A DNA stretch of 64,000 bases from Taibaiella koreensis. GTDB taxonomy: Bacteria; Bacteroidota; Bacteroidia; Chitinophagales; Chitinophagaceae. Below the pieces are notes generated by a model. That model was given only the letters and a program-made list of their open reading frames with translations. It did no database searches and was not told where the DNA came from. Made by a program: the position numbers and the translations under genes. Positions 33,415-42,918 of the stretch are shown here, piece by piece. Location of the stretch: assembly GCF_003545715.1 (NCBI RefSeq), contig NZ_QVNU01000001.1, positions 1,167,962 through 1,231,961 on the forward strand, written 5' to 3'. Each line of letters begins with the position of its first letter. Position 1 is the first letter of the stretch.

Positions 33415-35310
33415 ATGCAGGAAAAAGGAAATATATCCATACACACGGAAAACATTTTTCCGATCATTAAAAAGTTCTTGTACTCCGACAACGAGATCTT
33501 CCTCCGTGAACTGGTGTCTAATGCGGTAGATGCTACCCAAAAGCTGAAGCGTCTGGCTTCGATGGGCGAGCTGAAGGGCGACGCCGGCGAATTATTTGTC
33601 GAAGTGAAGCTGGACAAGGATCAGAAGACCATAACCATCAGCGACCGTGGTATCGGTATGACTGCTGAAGAGATCAAGAAATACATTAACCAGGTAGCTT
33701 TCTCGGGCGCTACGGAATTTATGGAGAAGTTCAAGGAAGCCAAAGATGCCAATGAGATCATTGGTAAATTCGGCCTGGGCTTCTACTCTGCCTTTATGGT
33801 TGCCCACAAAGTAGAGATCAACACCCTGTCGTACCAGGAAGGTGCTGAGCCGGCCCGCTGGATCTGTGATGGCAGTACTGAATTTGAGATCGTCGATGGC
33901 GACCGTACCGAAAGGGGCACCGATATTATCCTACACATCAATGAAGAGTCGGAAGAGTTCCTGGATGAATACCGTTTGCGGAGCATTCTCGATAAATATT
34001 GCCGTTTCCTGCCCGTACCCATTAAGTTTGGTACCCGCACCGAAAGAGAGCCCGATGGAGAAGATGAGGAAGGCAAACCGAAGTTCAAAGAAACAGAGGT
34101 TGACGACATCATCAACAATACGGCACCCATATGGACCAAAGCGCCTTCAGAACTGAAGGATGAAGATTATCTGAACTTCTATCGCGAGCTGTACCCCATG
34201 TCAGAGGAGCCTTTGTTCTGGATCCATCTGAACGTGGACTATCCCTTCAACCTGACGGGTGTGCTGTACTTTCCTAAAGTAAAGAACGACTTTGAGCTGC
34301 AACGCAACAAGATCAAGCTGTTCAGCCGCCAGGTATTTATTACCGACGAGGTAAAGGACATTGTACCCGAGTTCCTGATGCTGCTGCATGGTGTGATCGA
34401 CAGCCCCGATATTCCATTGAATGTATCCCGCAGCTTCCTGCAAGCCGATGGTAATGTGAAAAAGATCAACAATTATATTACCAGGAAGGTGGCCGATAAG
34501 CTGAATGAGCTGTTCAAAGCAGATCGTAAGGCTTACGAGGAGAAGTGGAGCGACATCGGCTTGTTTGTAAAATATGGCATGATCACCGACGAGAAATTCT
34601 ACGATCGCGCCAAAGACTTTGTGCTGTTGACGAACGTACAGAAGGAATTTTTTACGCTGCCCGAATACAAGGAAAAAGTACAAGGCCTGCAAACCGATAA
34701 GAACGATACGGTGGTGTACCTGTACAGTACCGATGCCGGCAAGCAGCATACTTTTATCCATACCGCTGAGAAGAAAGGTTATGATGTGCTGGAAATGAAT
34801 TCGCCCATTGATAATCACTTTATCTCGCAGCTGGAGCAGAAGCTCGAAAAGACTTCCCTGAAGCGCGTTGATGCCGATGTGGTCGATAACCTGATTGGTA
34901 AAGATGAGAAGATAGAGAGTGTATTGAGCGAAGACCAGAGCAAAGAAGTAAAAGAATTGTTTGAAAAAGCGATCAACAAATCCTCGATGAACGTGGAAGT
35001 GACGGGCCTGCATCCCGATGAGTTGCCGGTAACCGTAACCATGGATGAGTTCATGCGCCGGATGAAAGATATGGCCCGTACTGGCGGCGGCGGCATGATG
35101 GGCTTCTATGGTAACCTTCCCGATAACTACAAAGTATCGGTGAACGGCAATCATAAGCTCATCCGCAGGATGCTGGAAGAAACCGACAGCGAGATCCGGA
35201 GCCGCCTGGCGCGCCAGGCCTTCGACCTGGCCCTGCTATCGCAGGGAATGCTTACCGGCGCCGACCTTACCGATTTTGTGAACAGGAGCGTAGAGCTGAT
35301 CGGCGCGTAA
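33415..35310 (+). CDS. htpG: Molecular chaperone HtpG (Hsp90)
   Basis: 631 residues, the usual length of bacterial Hsp90. The GHKL ATPase domain is clear: LRELVSNAVDA (the ATP-lid Glu/Asn helix), ISDRGIGMTAEEI and GKFGLGFYSAFMVA; middle and dimerisation domains follow, ending in a C-terminal helix. It refolds and stabilises client proteins in the cytoplasm, with DnaK. Own promoter and terminator: monocistronic. Confidence 0.97.
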   Translation: MQEKGNISIHTENIFPIIKKFLYSDNEIFLRELVSNAVDATQKLKRLASMGELKGDAGELFVEVKLDKDQKTITISDRGIGMTAEEIKKYINQVAFSGATEFMEKFKEAKDANEIIGKFGLGFYSAFMVAHKVEINTLSYQEGAEPARWICDGSTEFEIVDGDRTERGTDIILHINEESEEFLDEYRLRSILDKYCRFLPVPIKFGTRTEREPDGEDEEGKPKFKETEVDDIINNTAPIWTKAPSELKDEDYLNFYRELYPMSEEPLFWIHLNVDYPFNLTGVLYFPKVKNDFELQRNKIKLFSRQVFITDEVKDIVPEFLMLLHGVIDSPDIPLNVSRSFLQADGNVKKINNYITRKVADKLNELFKADRKAYEEKWSDIGLFVKYGMITDEKFYDRAKDFVLLTNVQKEFFTLPEYKEKVQGLQTDKNDTVVYLYSTDAGKQHTFIHTAEKKGYDVLEMNSPIDNHFISQLEQKLEKTSLKRVDADVVDNLIGKDEKIESVLSEDQSKEVKELFEKAINKSSMNVEVTGLHPDELPVTVTMDEFMRRMKDMARTGGGGMMGFYGNLPDNYKVSVNGNHKLIRRMLEETDSEIRSRLARQAFDLALLSQGMLTGADLTDFVNRSVELIGA

Positions 35311-35334
35311 GCACGATAAGCTGAATAAATAACC

Positions 35335-35371
35335 AATTGCCCGGAGAACCGCTCTCCGGGCAATTTTTTTC
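35335..35371 (+). terminator. Terminator after htpG
   Basis: A perfect 13-bp stem (35335-35347 with 35353-35365), 5-base loop, then T-run. Confidence 0.92.
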
Positions 35372-35426
35372 ATACCGGCACAGCCTGGTACCCTGATGGA
35401 GCGCAAGCTTATTGCTGGTTTTGCCT

Positions 35427-35434
35427 TATTTTTG
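35427..35434 (+). promoter_or_regulatory. -7 box TATTTTTG
   Basis: Matches TAnnTTTG, 30 bases upstream of the nucleoid-associated protein gene. Confidence 0.45.
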
Positions 35435-35463
35435 TTGCCCTTTCCATTTCCTATTTTTCGCGC

Positions 35464-36504
35464 ATGATCGATTACGAAAACGTCGGCATCAAGAGTATTG
35501 CCGTGCATAAAGTGGGTAACAAACTTACCGACGACGGGATGCATTTGTCGAAGGACCCGGTGCAATTTGAAGATGAATATACGCCGACTATTCTGCTGAA
35601 ATATTTCATTCATCCGTTCAATACCAGCGAGCTGTACCGGTTCAGCCACCCTACCGATCTCTCGTTGAACGAGGTGTATACTTATGTGACCAAGATATTT
35701 GACCGGCCGGAAGCACTACATCAGCAGTCCATAGAGATTGCCAAGCACCTGTACGAACAATCGGTACATCCCAAGGTGAGCGCCGGCGAGCTATGCGTCT
35801 GCTATTTCACCGACCTGATAATGGAAGAACGGACTGTAAGAGCCATCGGCATTTTTAAATCGGAAAATAAAGATACCTTCCTGAAGATCGATGCTGCCAG
35901 CGACGATTTTAAGATTCGTCATGAAGACGGTATCAATGTCAATAAGCTGGAAAAGGGCTGTCTTATCTTCGACGACGAACGGGAAGAAGGCTATCGCTTG
36001 TGTATGATCGATGCACAGCGCTCGGGCGATGCCCAATACTGGAAGGATAACTTTCTCAACATTACACCCATCAGCAACGACTACCATAATACCAAAGATT
36101 TCCTTAGCATTGCCAAGAACTATGTGACCAAACAGCTGGCCGAAGACTTCGAAGTGTCAAAGGCCGACCAGATCGATTTTCTTAACCGGTCGGTCAATTA
36201 TTTCAAGCATAATGAGACTTTCGATAAGGAAGATTTTGTGGAGGCCGTATTCCAGGACAAAGGCATCATACAATCGTTCAATACCTACGATGAGAGTTAT
36301 CGCCAGGATCACGATCTGCAGCTCTCCGACCGTTTTGACATTTCGCCTATGGCCGTGAAGAAACAAGAGCGTATTTTCAAGAGTGTATTAAAGCTGGATA
36401 AGAATTTTCATATTTATATCCATGGCGACCGTGAGCTGATCGAGCAGGGGATGGATGATGACGGCCGTAAATTTTATAAGATCTATTTCGAAGAAGAATC
36501 CTGA
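35464..36504 (+). CDS. Nucleoid-associated protein (NdpA/YejK family)
   Basis: A 346-residue cytoplasmic protein of the 37-kD nucleoid-associated family: the N-terminal IKSIAVHKVGNK and the conserved middle LCVCYFTDLIMEERTVRAIGIFKSENKDTFLKI fit it. Such proteins bind DNA or bind to the nucleoid, and in some genomes occur near phage-defence genes; nothing of that kind is adjacent here. It is followed after 6 bases by the Crp-like gene. Confidence 0.85.
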   Translation: MIDYENVGIKSIAVHKVGNKLTDDGMHLSKDPVQFEDEYTPTILLKYFIHPFNTSELYRFSHPTDLSLNEVYTYVTKIFDRPEALHQQSIEIAKHLYEQSVHPKVSAGELCVCYFTDLIMEERTVRAIGIFKSENKDTFLKIDAASDDFKIRHEDGINVNKLEKGCLIFDDEREEGYRLCMIDAQRSGDAQYWKDNFLNITPISNDYHNTKDFLSIAKNYVTKQLAEDFEVSKADQIDFLNRSVNYFKHNETFDKEDFVEAVFQDKGIIQSFNTYDESYRQDHDLQLSDRFDISPMAVKKQERIFKSVLKLDKNFHIYIHGDRELIEQGMDDDGRKFYKIYFEEES

Positions 36505-36510
36505 ACCTGT

Positions 36511-37095
36511 ATGGAAGAGGATCTGGCGCGCCTGAAGGCGCTTACCGATGCGGTTTATCCTTTACCGGCAAATGATTGGGCGGCGTTTGCCGGTCTGTGG
36601 CAACCCTTTCGTGCCGGACGTAAGGAAGTGCTCACGCGCATCGGCGGACAGGAGCCGTACCTGTATTTTGTGACGGAGGGGGTGCAACGCGTTTATTATT
36701 TTGATGATGAAGGCAGGGAAGCGACGCTTGTCTTTACCTATGCGCCGTCTTTTGGCGGCGTGCTGGATGCCATGATGCTGCATCAGCCATCACGCTATGC
36801 TTATGAAACACTCACTGCTTCCGCTTTTCTAAGGGCTTCGTACCGGGATGTGGCACAGCTGATGCAATCGAGCCTGTCCGTGGCAAATATGGTGCGCATT
36901 GGTCTGGCGGCAGCTTTATCGGGGCTGCTGGAGCGACTGGCCGAGGTGCAATGCTATTCATCGGCCGATAAATTCAGGAAGCTGCTGGAACGCAGTCCCC
37001 ACATCCTGCAATTGGTGCCGCACCGGTACCTGGCCAATTACCTGGGCATCGATCCCTCCAATTTCAGCAAACTGCTCAATAGCATCCGCATCTGA
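36511..37095 (+). CDS. Crp/Fnr-family transcriptional regulator
   Basis: 194 residues: a cyclic-nucleotide-binding-like beta-roll (about 25-115, with the YFVTEGVQRVYYFDDEGREATLVF segment) and a short C-terminal helix-turn-helix (VPHRYLANYLGIDPSNFSKLLNSI). The Arg/Ser pocket of true cAMP receptors is not evident, so the signal is unknown. This short type is common in Bacteroidota as local regulators. Probably the controller of the DinB/GNAT genes downstream. Confidence 0.88.
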   Translation: MEEDLARLKALTDAVYPLPANDWAAFAGLWQPFRAGRKEVLTRIGGQEPYLYFVTEGVQRVYYFDDEGREATLVFTYAPSFGGVLDAMMLHQPSRYAYETLTASAFLRASYRDVAQLMQSSLSVANMVRIGLAAALSGLLERLAEVQCYSSADKFRKLLERSPHILQLVPHRYLANYLGIDPSNFSKLLNSIRI

Positions 37096-37170
37096 AAAAA
37101 TCTTGGTTTTTACCAAGAATGTACGATCTCAGGTAGCTGACCTTTGCCCTGTATCGTACAATTAGCTTTT

Positions 37171-37719
37171 ATGAAACCGACTAAAAAGACAGCGCTGCTA
37201 CAGCGCCTGGAACAGCGCGTTGAGCAACATTTACTGACCACTACCGCACAGCTGCAAAATCTCGAAACAAAACGTTTGCTGCAGCAGAGGCAGGACGGCG
37301 GATGGAGCATTGCGCAATGCCTGGAACACCTGAATAGCTACGGCCGCTATTACCTGCCGGCAATTGAAAAAGGGTTGCGGCAAGCTGCACCGGCCACCAA
37401 AGATACCTTTACGAGCACCTGGCTGGGCGATTATTTTACCCGCATGATGGAGCCCGGGGTAAAAAAATATAAAGCGCCCAAGGATCACCGGCCTGCTCCG
37501 GAACTGGATGCCGCTACAGTGGTCGCTACCTTCATAGGGCAGCAGGAGACCCTCCTGGCCTGTTTGCGTAAAGCACAGGAGATTGATATGGACAAAGTGC
37601 GTATCCCCATTTCTATCGCGCGCTGGATTAAGCTCAAGCTGGGCGATGTGTTCCGCTTTGTGGTGGCGCACGACGAGCGTCATATCCAACAGGCATTAAG
37701 ACAGCTTAATAATCATTAA
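37171..37719 (+). CDS. DinB-fold protein 1
   Basis: 182 residues from the ATG at 37171 (upstream in-frame codons are unlikely to be used). A DinB/YfiT-like four-helix bundle with the metal-ligand histidines in WSIAQCLEHLNSY and in FVVAHDERHIQQAL. The superfamily comprises metal-dependent thiol S-transferases (bacillithiol, mycothiol) and many uncharacterised detoxification enzymes; it is not the DinB polymerase. One of five such genes in this window. Confidence 0.85.
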   Translation: MKPTKKTALLQRLEQRVEQHLLTTTAQLQNLETKRLLQQRQDGGWSIAQCLEHLNSYGRYYLPAIEKGLRQAAPATKDTFTSTWLGDYFTRMMEPGVKKYKAPKDHRPAPELDAATVVATFIGQQETLLACLRKAQEIDMDKVRIPISIARWIKLKLGDVFRFVVAHDERHIQQALRQLNNH

Positions 37720-37773
37720 GCACCCGGATTTATCCATGAAAGCTTATTTTTACAGGGACCAATAAAAAAACCT

Positions 37774-38301
37774 ATGTCCCTCTCAGCGCCTGTGATCCGT
37801 GCGGTGACGCCGGAAGATCTGGACGATTTGTTACGCATCAGCATCAGTACCTTCCTGGACACTTTTGCCGCCAGCAATACGCCCGAAAATATGCAGCGGT
37901 ATCTCGACGGGAATCTGACTGCCGCCCGGCTGCAGCAGGAGTTGGCGGTTCCGGGCTCGGCTTTTTTCTTCATCCTGGTCGAGGGAACCCTTGCCGGCTA
38001 TCTCAAAGTGAATACCGGCGCGGCACAAACTGAAGCGCTGGGCGACAGCAGCCTTGAAGTGGAACGGATCTATATTGCTAAAGACCATAAAGGCCTGGGA
38101 CTCGGCCGCCTGCTGATGGATAAAGCCTTTGCACTGGCTAAGGAGCAAGGCCATAACCTGCTATGGCTGGGCGTTTGGGAGCACAACGAAGCTGCCATAG
38201 CTTTTTATCGTAAGCTGGGCCTGGCGCCTTTTGATACACATGCGTTTTACCTGGGTGAGGATAAGCAGACCGACATCCTGATGAAGATCGCCTTAAGCTA
38301 A
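37774..38301 (+). CDS. GNAT-family N-acetyltransferase
   Basis: 175 residues with the acetyl-CoA loop in VERIYIAKDHKGLGLGRLLMDKAF and the final NEAAIAFYRKLGL helix-strand. It would acetylate a small molecule or a protein N-terminus; the sequence resembles spermidine- or ribosomal-type acetyltransferases but the substrate is unknown. It is followed after 5 bases by an AraC regulator. Confidence 0.9.
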   Translation: MSLSAPVIRAVTPEDLDDLLRISISTFLDTFAASNTPENMQRYLDGNLTAARLQQELAVPGSAFFFILVEGTLAGYLKVNTGAAQTEALGDSSLEVERIYIAKDHKGLGLGRLLMDKAFALAKEQGHNLLWLGVWEHNEAAIAFYRKLGLAPFDTHAFYLGEDKQTDILMKIALS

Positions 38302-38306
38302 GCGGT

Positions 38307-39116
38307 ATGCGTTACGAAACATTGCCGCCGCCCGCCTCCTTAAGTGCCTATGTCCGGTTTTTCTGGATCATGGAGGGAGGGGGTACGCGCGAACAGCCTT
38401 TTGTTTACCGCTCGATGGCTGACGGTTGTACCGAGCTGCTGTTCCATTACCGGGGCTGTTTCGACGAGCTGACGGCCAAAGGCAGTCTTCCTTCCTTCAA
38501 TAGTGGTATACATGGGCAATCGGGCAAGAGCCGCCGGTTCAGCATTGCCGGGAGCTTCGGCATCTTTGGCGCATACCTTTACCCATTTGCTTTACCGGCC
38601 TTGTTTGGTCTGCCGGCAAGCCTGGTATCCGACGAAATGGTGTCGCTCGACGCCCTTCTGGGGATTGAAGGGCGTGACCTGGAAGCTCAAATGATCACTG
38701 CTGCCGGCAACAGGCAGCGCTTGCAGCATATTGTGCGCTTCCTGGAAGCCAGGGTGAGCCGGCGTAAGCCGGACGGCGCAGATCATATGCCGGCATTGAT
38801 CCGGTCGTTGCAGAAGGGCTGTACGCCTTGCCGGGTAGCACAGCTGGCCGGTGAACAGTTCCTTTCCGTGCGCCAGTTTGAGCGGCAATTCAAGCAGGCT
38901 TCGGGTTTTAGTCCCAAAAAATACCTGCGCATCCTTCGCTTCCAGGAGGCCTTACGTACAGCCGGCAGCGGGCGTTCGCTTACCGAAGTGGCTTATGCCT
39001 GCGGCTATGCCGATCAATCCCATTTCATATACGATTTTAAGGCTTTTTCAGGGCATCATCCCGGCTTTTTCTTTAAAGGAAAATGTACGGACACTACCGC
39101 CCTGGTATTGCCCTGA
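38307..39116 (+). CDS. AraC-family transcriptional regulator
   Basis: 269 residues: an N-terminal DUF6597-like sensory domain (LPPPASLSAYVRFFWIMEG) and a C-terminal double helix-turn-helix (about 165-260, including SVRQFERQFKQASGFSPKKYLRILRFQEAL and ACGYADQSHFIYDFKAFSGHHP). Adjacent genes are GNAT (5 bases upstream) and a VOC protein downstream; it probably controls part of this cluster of small detoxification enzymes. Confidence 0.9.
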   Translation: MRYETLPPPASLSAYVRFFWIMEGGGTREQPFVYRSMADGCTELLFHYRGCFDELTAKGSLPSFNSGIHGQSGKSRRFSIAGSFGIFGAYLYPFALPALFGLPASLVSDEMVSLDALLGIEGRDLEAQMITAAGNRQRLQHIVRFLEARVSRRKPDGADHMPALIRSLQKGCTPCRVAQLAGEQFLSVRQFERQFKQASGFSPKKYLRILRFQEALRTAGSGRSLTEVAYACGYADQSHFIYDFKAFSGHHPGFFFKGKCTDTTALVLP

Positions 39117-39186
39117 ATCATGTCGCATTTCTCCAATTTTTCTCAATGGAAACCCTCTATTTTTGCCATATAAACAATAACGAAAA

Positions 39187-39570
39187 ATGAGCAATGAACC
39201 AACAACCCAGACGGTAACACCTTACCTGATCGTCGATGGTGCGACCCGTTTTCTTGACTTTGCCCGGCAGGTATTTGACGCGGCGGTGGAACGCGAACAC
39301 CGGAGGCCGGAAAATGAGACGCTGATCATGCATGCCCAGCTAAGAATAGGCAACAGTGTGATCATGTGCGCCGATGCCGTGGATGAATGGAAGGCCGAAG
39401 CCGCCGGCCTGTTTATTTACGTGCCCGATGCCGATAACTCTTTTGAAAAAGCGCAGCAGGCGGGTGCTACTGTAGTCATGCCCTTGTCGGACCAGGATTA
39501 CGGCCGTACCTGTGGCGTGAAAGATCCCGCTGGCGTGACCTGGTGGATCACTGCGCAACAGGTACAATAG
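39187..39570 (+). CDS. VOC-family protein (PhnB-like)
   Basis: 127 residues of the vicinal oxygen chelate fold: VTPYLIVDGATRFLDFARQVF at the start, HAQLRIGNSVIMCAD, and DPAGVTWWI at the end. This PhnB/glyoxalase-like subgroup often lacks a complete metal site. It may bind or modify a reactive small molecule or antibiotic. Substrate unknown. Confidence 0.88.
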   Translation: MSNEPTTQTVTPYLIVDGATRFLDFARQVFDAAVEREHRRPENETLIMHAQLRIGNSVIMCADAVDEWKAEAAGLFIYVPDADNSFEKAQQAGATVVMPLSDQDYGRTCGVKDPAGVTWWITAQQVQ

Positions 39571-39653
39571 GTGCTGTGCAGCAGCCATTGCGCCGGCCCG
39601 GCATAGAATCTGTTCCAGGTGGAAGGGACTGACGTAAATTGGAGGGATCGGCG

Positions 39654-39661
39654 TATCTTTG
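39654..39661 (+). promoter_or_regulatory. -7 box TATCTTTG of galE
   Basis: Matches TAnnTTTG, 23 bases before the galE start. Confidence 0.5.
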
Positions 39662-39684
39662 AGGTTTAAACGTGCCGAATTGAT

Positions 39685-40725
39685 ATGAAGAAAATACTGG
39701 TTACAGGCGGTTGCGGCTATATTGGCAGCCATACCATTGTCGACCTTATCGCCAATGGTTATGAAGTGATCTCGATCGATAATCTTTCCAGAGGATTCCA
39801 GCAGACCATCAACGGGGTTGCGGCTATTGTAGGTAAGCCGGTGAAGAACTATATGGTGGATCTTTGCCATCTTGAGGATGTAAGGGCCGTGTTTGAGGAA
39901 AACCAGGATATCGCCGGCATTATCCATTTCGCGGCCTATAAGTCGGTTCCGGAATCGGTAAACAAGCCGCTCGAATATTTTCGTAACAATATCACTTCTC
40001 TGCTCAATATTTTGCAATGCGCAAGAGAATTTGACGTCGATAATTTTGTGTTTTCTTCTTCCTGCTCCGTATACGGCAATGCCGATACCTTGCCTGTGAC
40101 CGAACAGGAGCCTATGAAGGCTGCCCAATCGCCTTACGCCCGCACCAAGCAGATGGGTGAAGAGATTTGTGCCGACTTTGTGAAAGCCAATCCTGGCTTT
40201 AAAGCGATCCTCCTCCGGTATTTCAACCCTGTAGGGGCGCATACTTCTTCGCTGATAGGTGAGCTGAACGAAACACCGGAGAACCTGGTGCCCGTGATCA
40301 CGCAAACCGCTATCGGCAAACGCAACAGTATGACCGTATTCGGTAGTGATTACGATACCCGCGATGGCTCCTGTATCCGCGACTATATTCATGTGATGGA
40401 TATAGCCCACGCACATACCCTGGCCATGTCACAATCGATTGCCGATGCCCTGGGTTCGGACTGCGAGATATTTAACCTGGGTACCGGAGAAGGAGTGAGC
40501 GTATTGGAACTGATCAGCGCATTTGAAAAAGTATCGGGCCGCAAGCTCAATTACAAGGTAGGTGGCCGCAGGGAAGGCGACGTTGTGGCCGTATATGCCG
40601 ACAATCAAAAGGCCTGCAAGGTACTGGGCTGGGTTCCCGGTTACGATATGGATGCGATGATGGATACTGCCTGGAAATGGGAGCAGCAGCTGGCAAAAAC
40701 AGCGCAGAAGGTCATGTTTAATTAA
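39685..40725 (+). CDS. galE: UDP-glucose 4-epimerase
   Basis: A 346-residue extended SDR enzyme: NAD-binding TGGCGYIGSHT (7-17), catalytic Tyr151-x3-Lys155 (SPYARTK) and the FSSSCSVYG serine segment. It interconverts UDP-glucose and UDP-galactose (or the GlcNAc/GalNAc pair) for glycan synthesis. It has its own -7 box; a small DCC-family gene follows 10 bases on and is probably co-transcribed. Confidence 0.95.
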   Translation: MKKILVTGGCGYIGSHTIVDLIANGYEVISIDNLSRGFQQTINGVAAIVGKPVKNYMVDLCHLEDVRAVFEENQDIAGIIHFAAYKSVPESVNKPLEYFRNNITSLLNILQCAREFDVDNFVFSSSCSVYGNADTLPVTEQEPMKAAQSPYARTKQMGEEICADFVKANPGFKAILLRYFNPVGAHTSSLIGELNETPENLVPVITQTAIGKRNSMTVFGSDYDTRDGSCIRDYIHVMDIAHAHTLAMSQSIADALGSDCEIFNLGTGEGVSVLELISAFEKVSGRKLNYKVGGRREGDVVAVYADNQKACKVLGWVPGYDMDAMMDTAWKWEQQLAKTAQKVMFN

Positions 40726-40735
40726 ATCCAGTACC

Positions 40736-41143
40736 ATGCAGGAAGCAGGAAAAGCGATCGTGCTCTTCGACGGGGTCTGCAATCTCTGCAGCGCCGCGGT
40801 AAAGCTGATCATCCGCCATGATCCCGGCGATTATTTCCGCTTTGCTTCGCTCCAATCGGAACAGGGACAGGCGCTCCTGCAGCAATATAGCCTTCCTGTA
40901 CTTCAATCCCCGGAAAGCCTGGTGCTGATCGAAAAAGGCAAAGCCTGGCAATATTCTGCGGCAGCCTTGCGTATTGCAGGTAAGCTTAACGGTGGGTACC
41001 GCCTGTTTTATCCCCTCATTTTTTTACCGTCATGGTTGCGGGATCCGGTGTATCGCTGGATCGCCAGGAACCGTTATCGCTGGTGGGGACGTCAGGACGA
41101 GTGCTGGCTTCCTACTCCCGAACTTAGGGCCCGTTTCCTGTAA
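40736..41143 (+). CDS. DCC-family thiol-disulfide oxidoreductase-like protein (DUF393)
   Basis: 135 residues with the family motif DGVCNLC near the N-terminus (an aspartate followed by a CxxC) and the SPESLVLIEKGKAWQYSAAAL and DPVYRWIARNRYRWWGRQDEC segments. Probably a thioredoxin-like redox protein in the cytoplasm; partner unknown. The helpful feature is the intact CxxC, so redox activity is possible. Directly follows galE. Confidence 0.9.
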   Translation: MQEAGKAIVLFDGVCNLCSAAVKLIIRHDPGDYFRFASLQSEQGQALLQQYSLPVLQSPESLVLIEKGKAWQYSAAALRIAGKLNGGYRLFYPLIFLPSWLRDPVYRWIARNRYRWWGRQDECWLPTPELRARFL

Positions 41144-41265
41144 AAAGCATATTTGATGTCGCGTTTCAGGGAATTTTCAGAAAAAAAGATTTTCTTTACG
41201 GAGTACTGCCATAGGGTTGTCAGTAACAGGTCTTTACTTTGCTGTATCATCAAAAACAAAACGAT

Positions 41266-41793
41266 ATGCTTCCCGAACAATCAGCTACCGCAACGCAGGA
41301 AAATGCCATCGCCTATGCGATGAAGAACTTTGCCGCCTACAACTTCTGGGCCAATACGACCCTGATCAATTGGCTAAGGACAAAACCAGCATCGTTGATG
41401 GATGCTGAAGTGCCTTCCAGCTTCCCTACCATCAGGCGTACCCTGATACATATCCTGCAAACCCAGCAGTATTGGTTTTCCGTGATCAGCAAAACGGAAT
41501 TTCAGCCCTTCGACACCGAGGCCACTACCGAAGCGGCATTCCAGGGATTGCTGGATCACTCGGCAACCGTAGCTACTTATATAAAAGAGATGACGGAAGA
41601 GGATCTGCAAGACAAAACGCTGGTGACCAGTCCCTGGTTTGAGTGCAATTTCAACAACTTCGAATACCTGATCCAGTTTGTGAATCATGGTACTTACCAT
41701 CGCGGACAGGTCATTACTATTGGCCGTAACCTGGACCTGACCGATGCGCCGATGACCGATTATAACTACTACAACATCTACGGAAAGGCATAA
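41266..41793 (+). CDS. DinB-fold protein 2
   Basis: 175 residues from the ATG at 41266. DinB superfamily four-helix bundle: NFAAYNFWANTTLINWL, then a first histidine in LIHILQTQQYW and the pair in FVNHGTYHRGQVITIGR. With all three metal-binding histidines present it is probably an active metalloenzyme, likely thiol-dependent. It is followed 213 bases later by a VOC gene. Confidence 0.88.
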   Translation: MLPEQSATATQENAIAYAMKNFAAYNFWANTTLINWLRTKPASLMDAEVPSSFPTIRRTLIHILQTQQYWFSVISKTEFQPFDTEATTEAAFQGLLDHSATVATYIKEMTEEDLQDKTLVTSPWFECNFNNFEYLIQFVNHGTYHRGQVITIGRNLDLTDAPMTDYNYYNIYGKA

Positions 41794-42006
41794 CCCGGGA
41801 AGGGGTATGGATTCCGTCTAATGCTAAAGCTTTCGTAATGTCGCAAATACCCCTGCGATTTGACCGATATGCCCCCTGTCGTTCCAGGCAAGTACTGCTA
41901 CCTTTACACTACCGATGAATACCGGCAGTGTTGCTGCTGATGGCCAGCCCACAGCTCCGGAGTGTTTGGACCCTGCCTCTTGTTTAACCGCCAATAACGA
42001 CAGACG

Positions 42007-42384
42007 ATGCTAGAGAACACCGCTGCATTCAGCAGCTTTTCCACCGATGATATTGCCGGAACGCGGGCGTTTTATGCCGACCGGCTTAAAGTTCCGGTAA
42101 CGGAAGACCAGGGTATGCTGCACCTGGAGCTAAGTGGCGCGGGAAAGATACTGATCTATCCCAAGCCCGATCATCAGCCGGCTACATTTACCGTCTTGAA
42201 CTTCCAGGTCACCGACATACAGAAGGCCGTTGCCGGATTGAAGCAGGCTGGGATTGTATTTGAAAGCTATCCTTATCTTCATACCGATGAGAACAATATT
42301 ATGCGCTCCGAGGAGATGCGGGTGGCGCAAGCCTGGTTCAAGGATCCGGGAGGGAATATTCTTTCGGTGATCCAAACCTGGTAA
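42007..42384 (+). CDS. VOC-family (glyoxalase-like) protein
   Basis: 125 residues: FSSFSTDDIAGTRAFYADRL at the start, a central LEL/LIYPKPDHQPATFTVLNFQV strand pair and the closing WFKDPGGNILSVIQ, all typical of the VOC/glyoxalase-bleomycin resistance fold. Substrate unknown. It is 27 bases upstream of the third DinB-fold gene, probably one transcript. Confidence 0.88.
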   Translation: MLENTAAFSSFSTDDIAGTRAFYADRLKVPVTEDQGMLHLELSGAGKILIYPKPDHQPATFTVLNFQVTDIQKAVAGLKQAGIVFESYPYLHTDENNIMRSEEMRVAQAWFKDPGGNILSVIQTW

Positions 42385-42411
42385 TTTATTTCATCACAAA
42401 AACAGACTGTA

Positions 42412-42918
42412 ATGCAAACAACAACAGCCGGGAGCGCGGCCGTAGAGGCCGCTTTGCTCCTATATGACGCGCATACGCGCTATTTCTACAATGTGCTTGA
42501 TGGCATATCGGATGCTGATGCGCAGAACCGGCTCGATACCCCGGCCAATCACATGGCCTGGCTGGCCGGAAGCCTGGTGCAAGAACGCTATTTCATGGCG
42601 AAGCTCGTCGGGAACAGTGCGTTGGTACAAACCTCGGATGCCTTGTTCTGCGAACACCAGGGCATCAAAGAAGGGGTAGCTTATCCTTTGCTCGAAGAGT
42701 TCCGTAACGATTGGAAAACGATATCTCCTGTGTTACGGGATATCCTTGCCGGTCTTAGCGACGATCAGTTGAACGGCCCCGATCCTTTCGAGATGCCGGG
42801 AGGACCTTATACCCTTAGGGATACGATAACTTTCTGTACAGACAGGGAATCTTATTGTATAGGTCAGCTGGGGCTTTGGCGCAGGCTGCTCCGCTACCCG
42901 GCCATGAAATATGATTGA
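42412..42918 (+). CDS. DinB-fold protein 3, metal-site histidines lost
   Basis: 168 residues resembling DinB-family proteins: PANHMAWLAGSLVQERYFMAKL and ESYCIGQLGLWRRLL align with the usual HxxWLLGH and HESYHxGQLGxxRR elements. Here the expected metal-binding histidines are replaced by Ser, Arg and Cys, so the usual metal site is gone. It may be a non-catalytic or repurposed family member, or an early stage of decay like the fragments downstream. Confidence 0.78.
   Translation: MQTTTAGSAAVEAALLLYDAHTRYFYNVLDGISDADAQNRLDTPANHMAWLAGSLVQERYFMAKLVGNSALVQTSDALFCEHQGIKEGVAYPLLEEFRNDWKTISPVLRDILAGLSDDQLNGPDPFEMPGGPYTLRDTITFCTDRESYCIGQLGLWRRLLRYPAMKYD

Noticed and set aside
34201..35154. Minus-strand ORF opposite htpG
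   Set aside because: Shadow of a canonical Hsp90 gene; no motif of its own.
37171..37719. DNA polymerase IV (DinB) reading of the DinB-fold genes
   Set aside because: These are small helical-bundle metal proteins named after the B. subtilis dinB gene; they have no polymerase motifs.
39340..40416. Minus-strand ORF across the VOC and galE genes
   Set aside because: Spans two well-supported rightward genes; no domain or start context.
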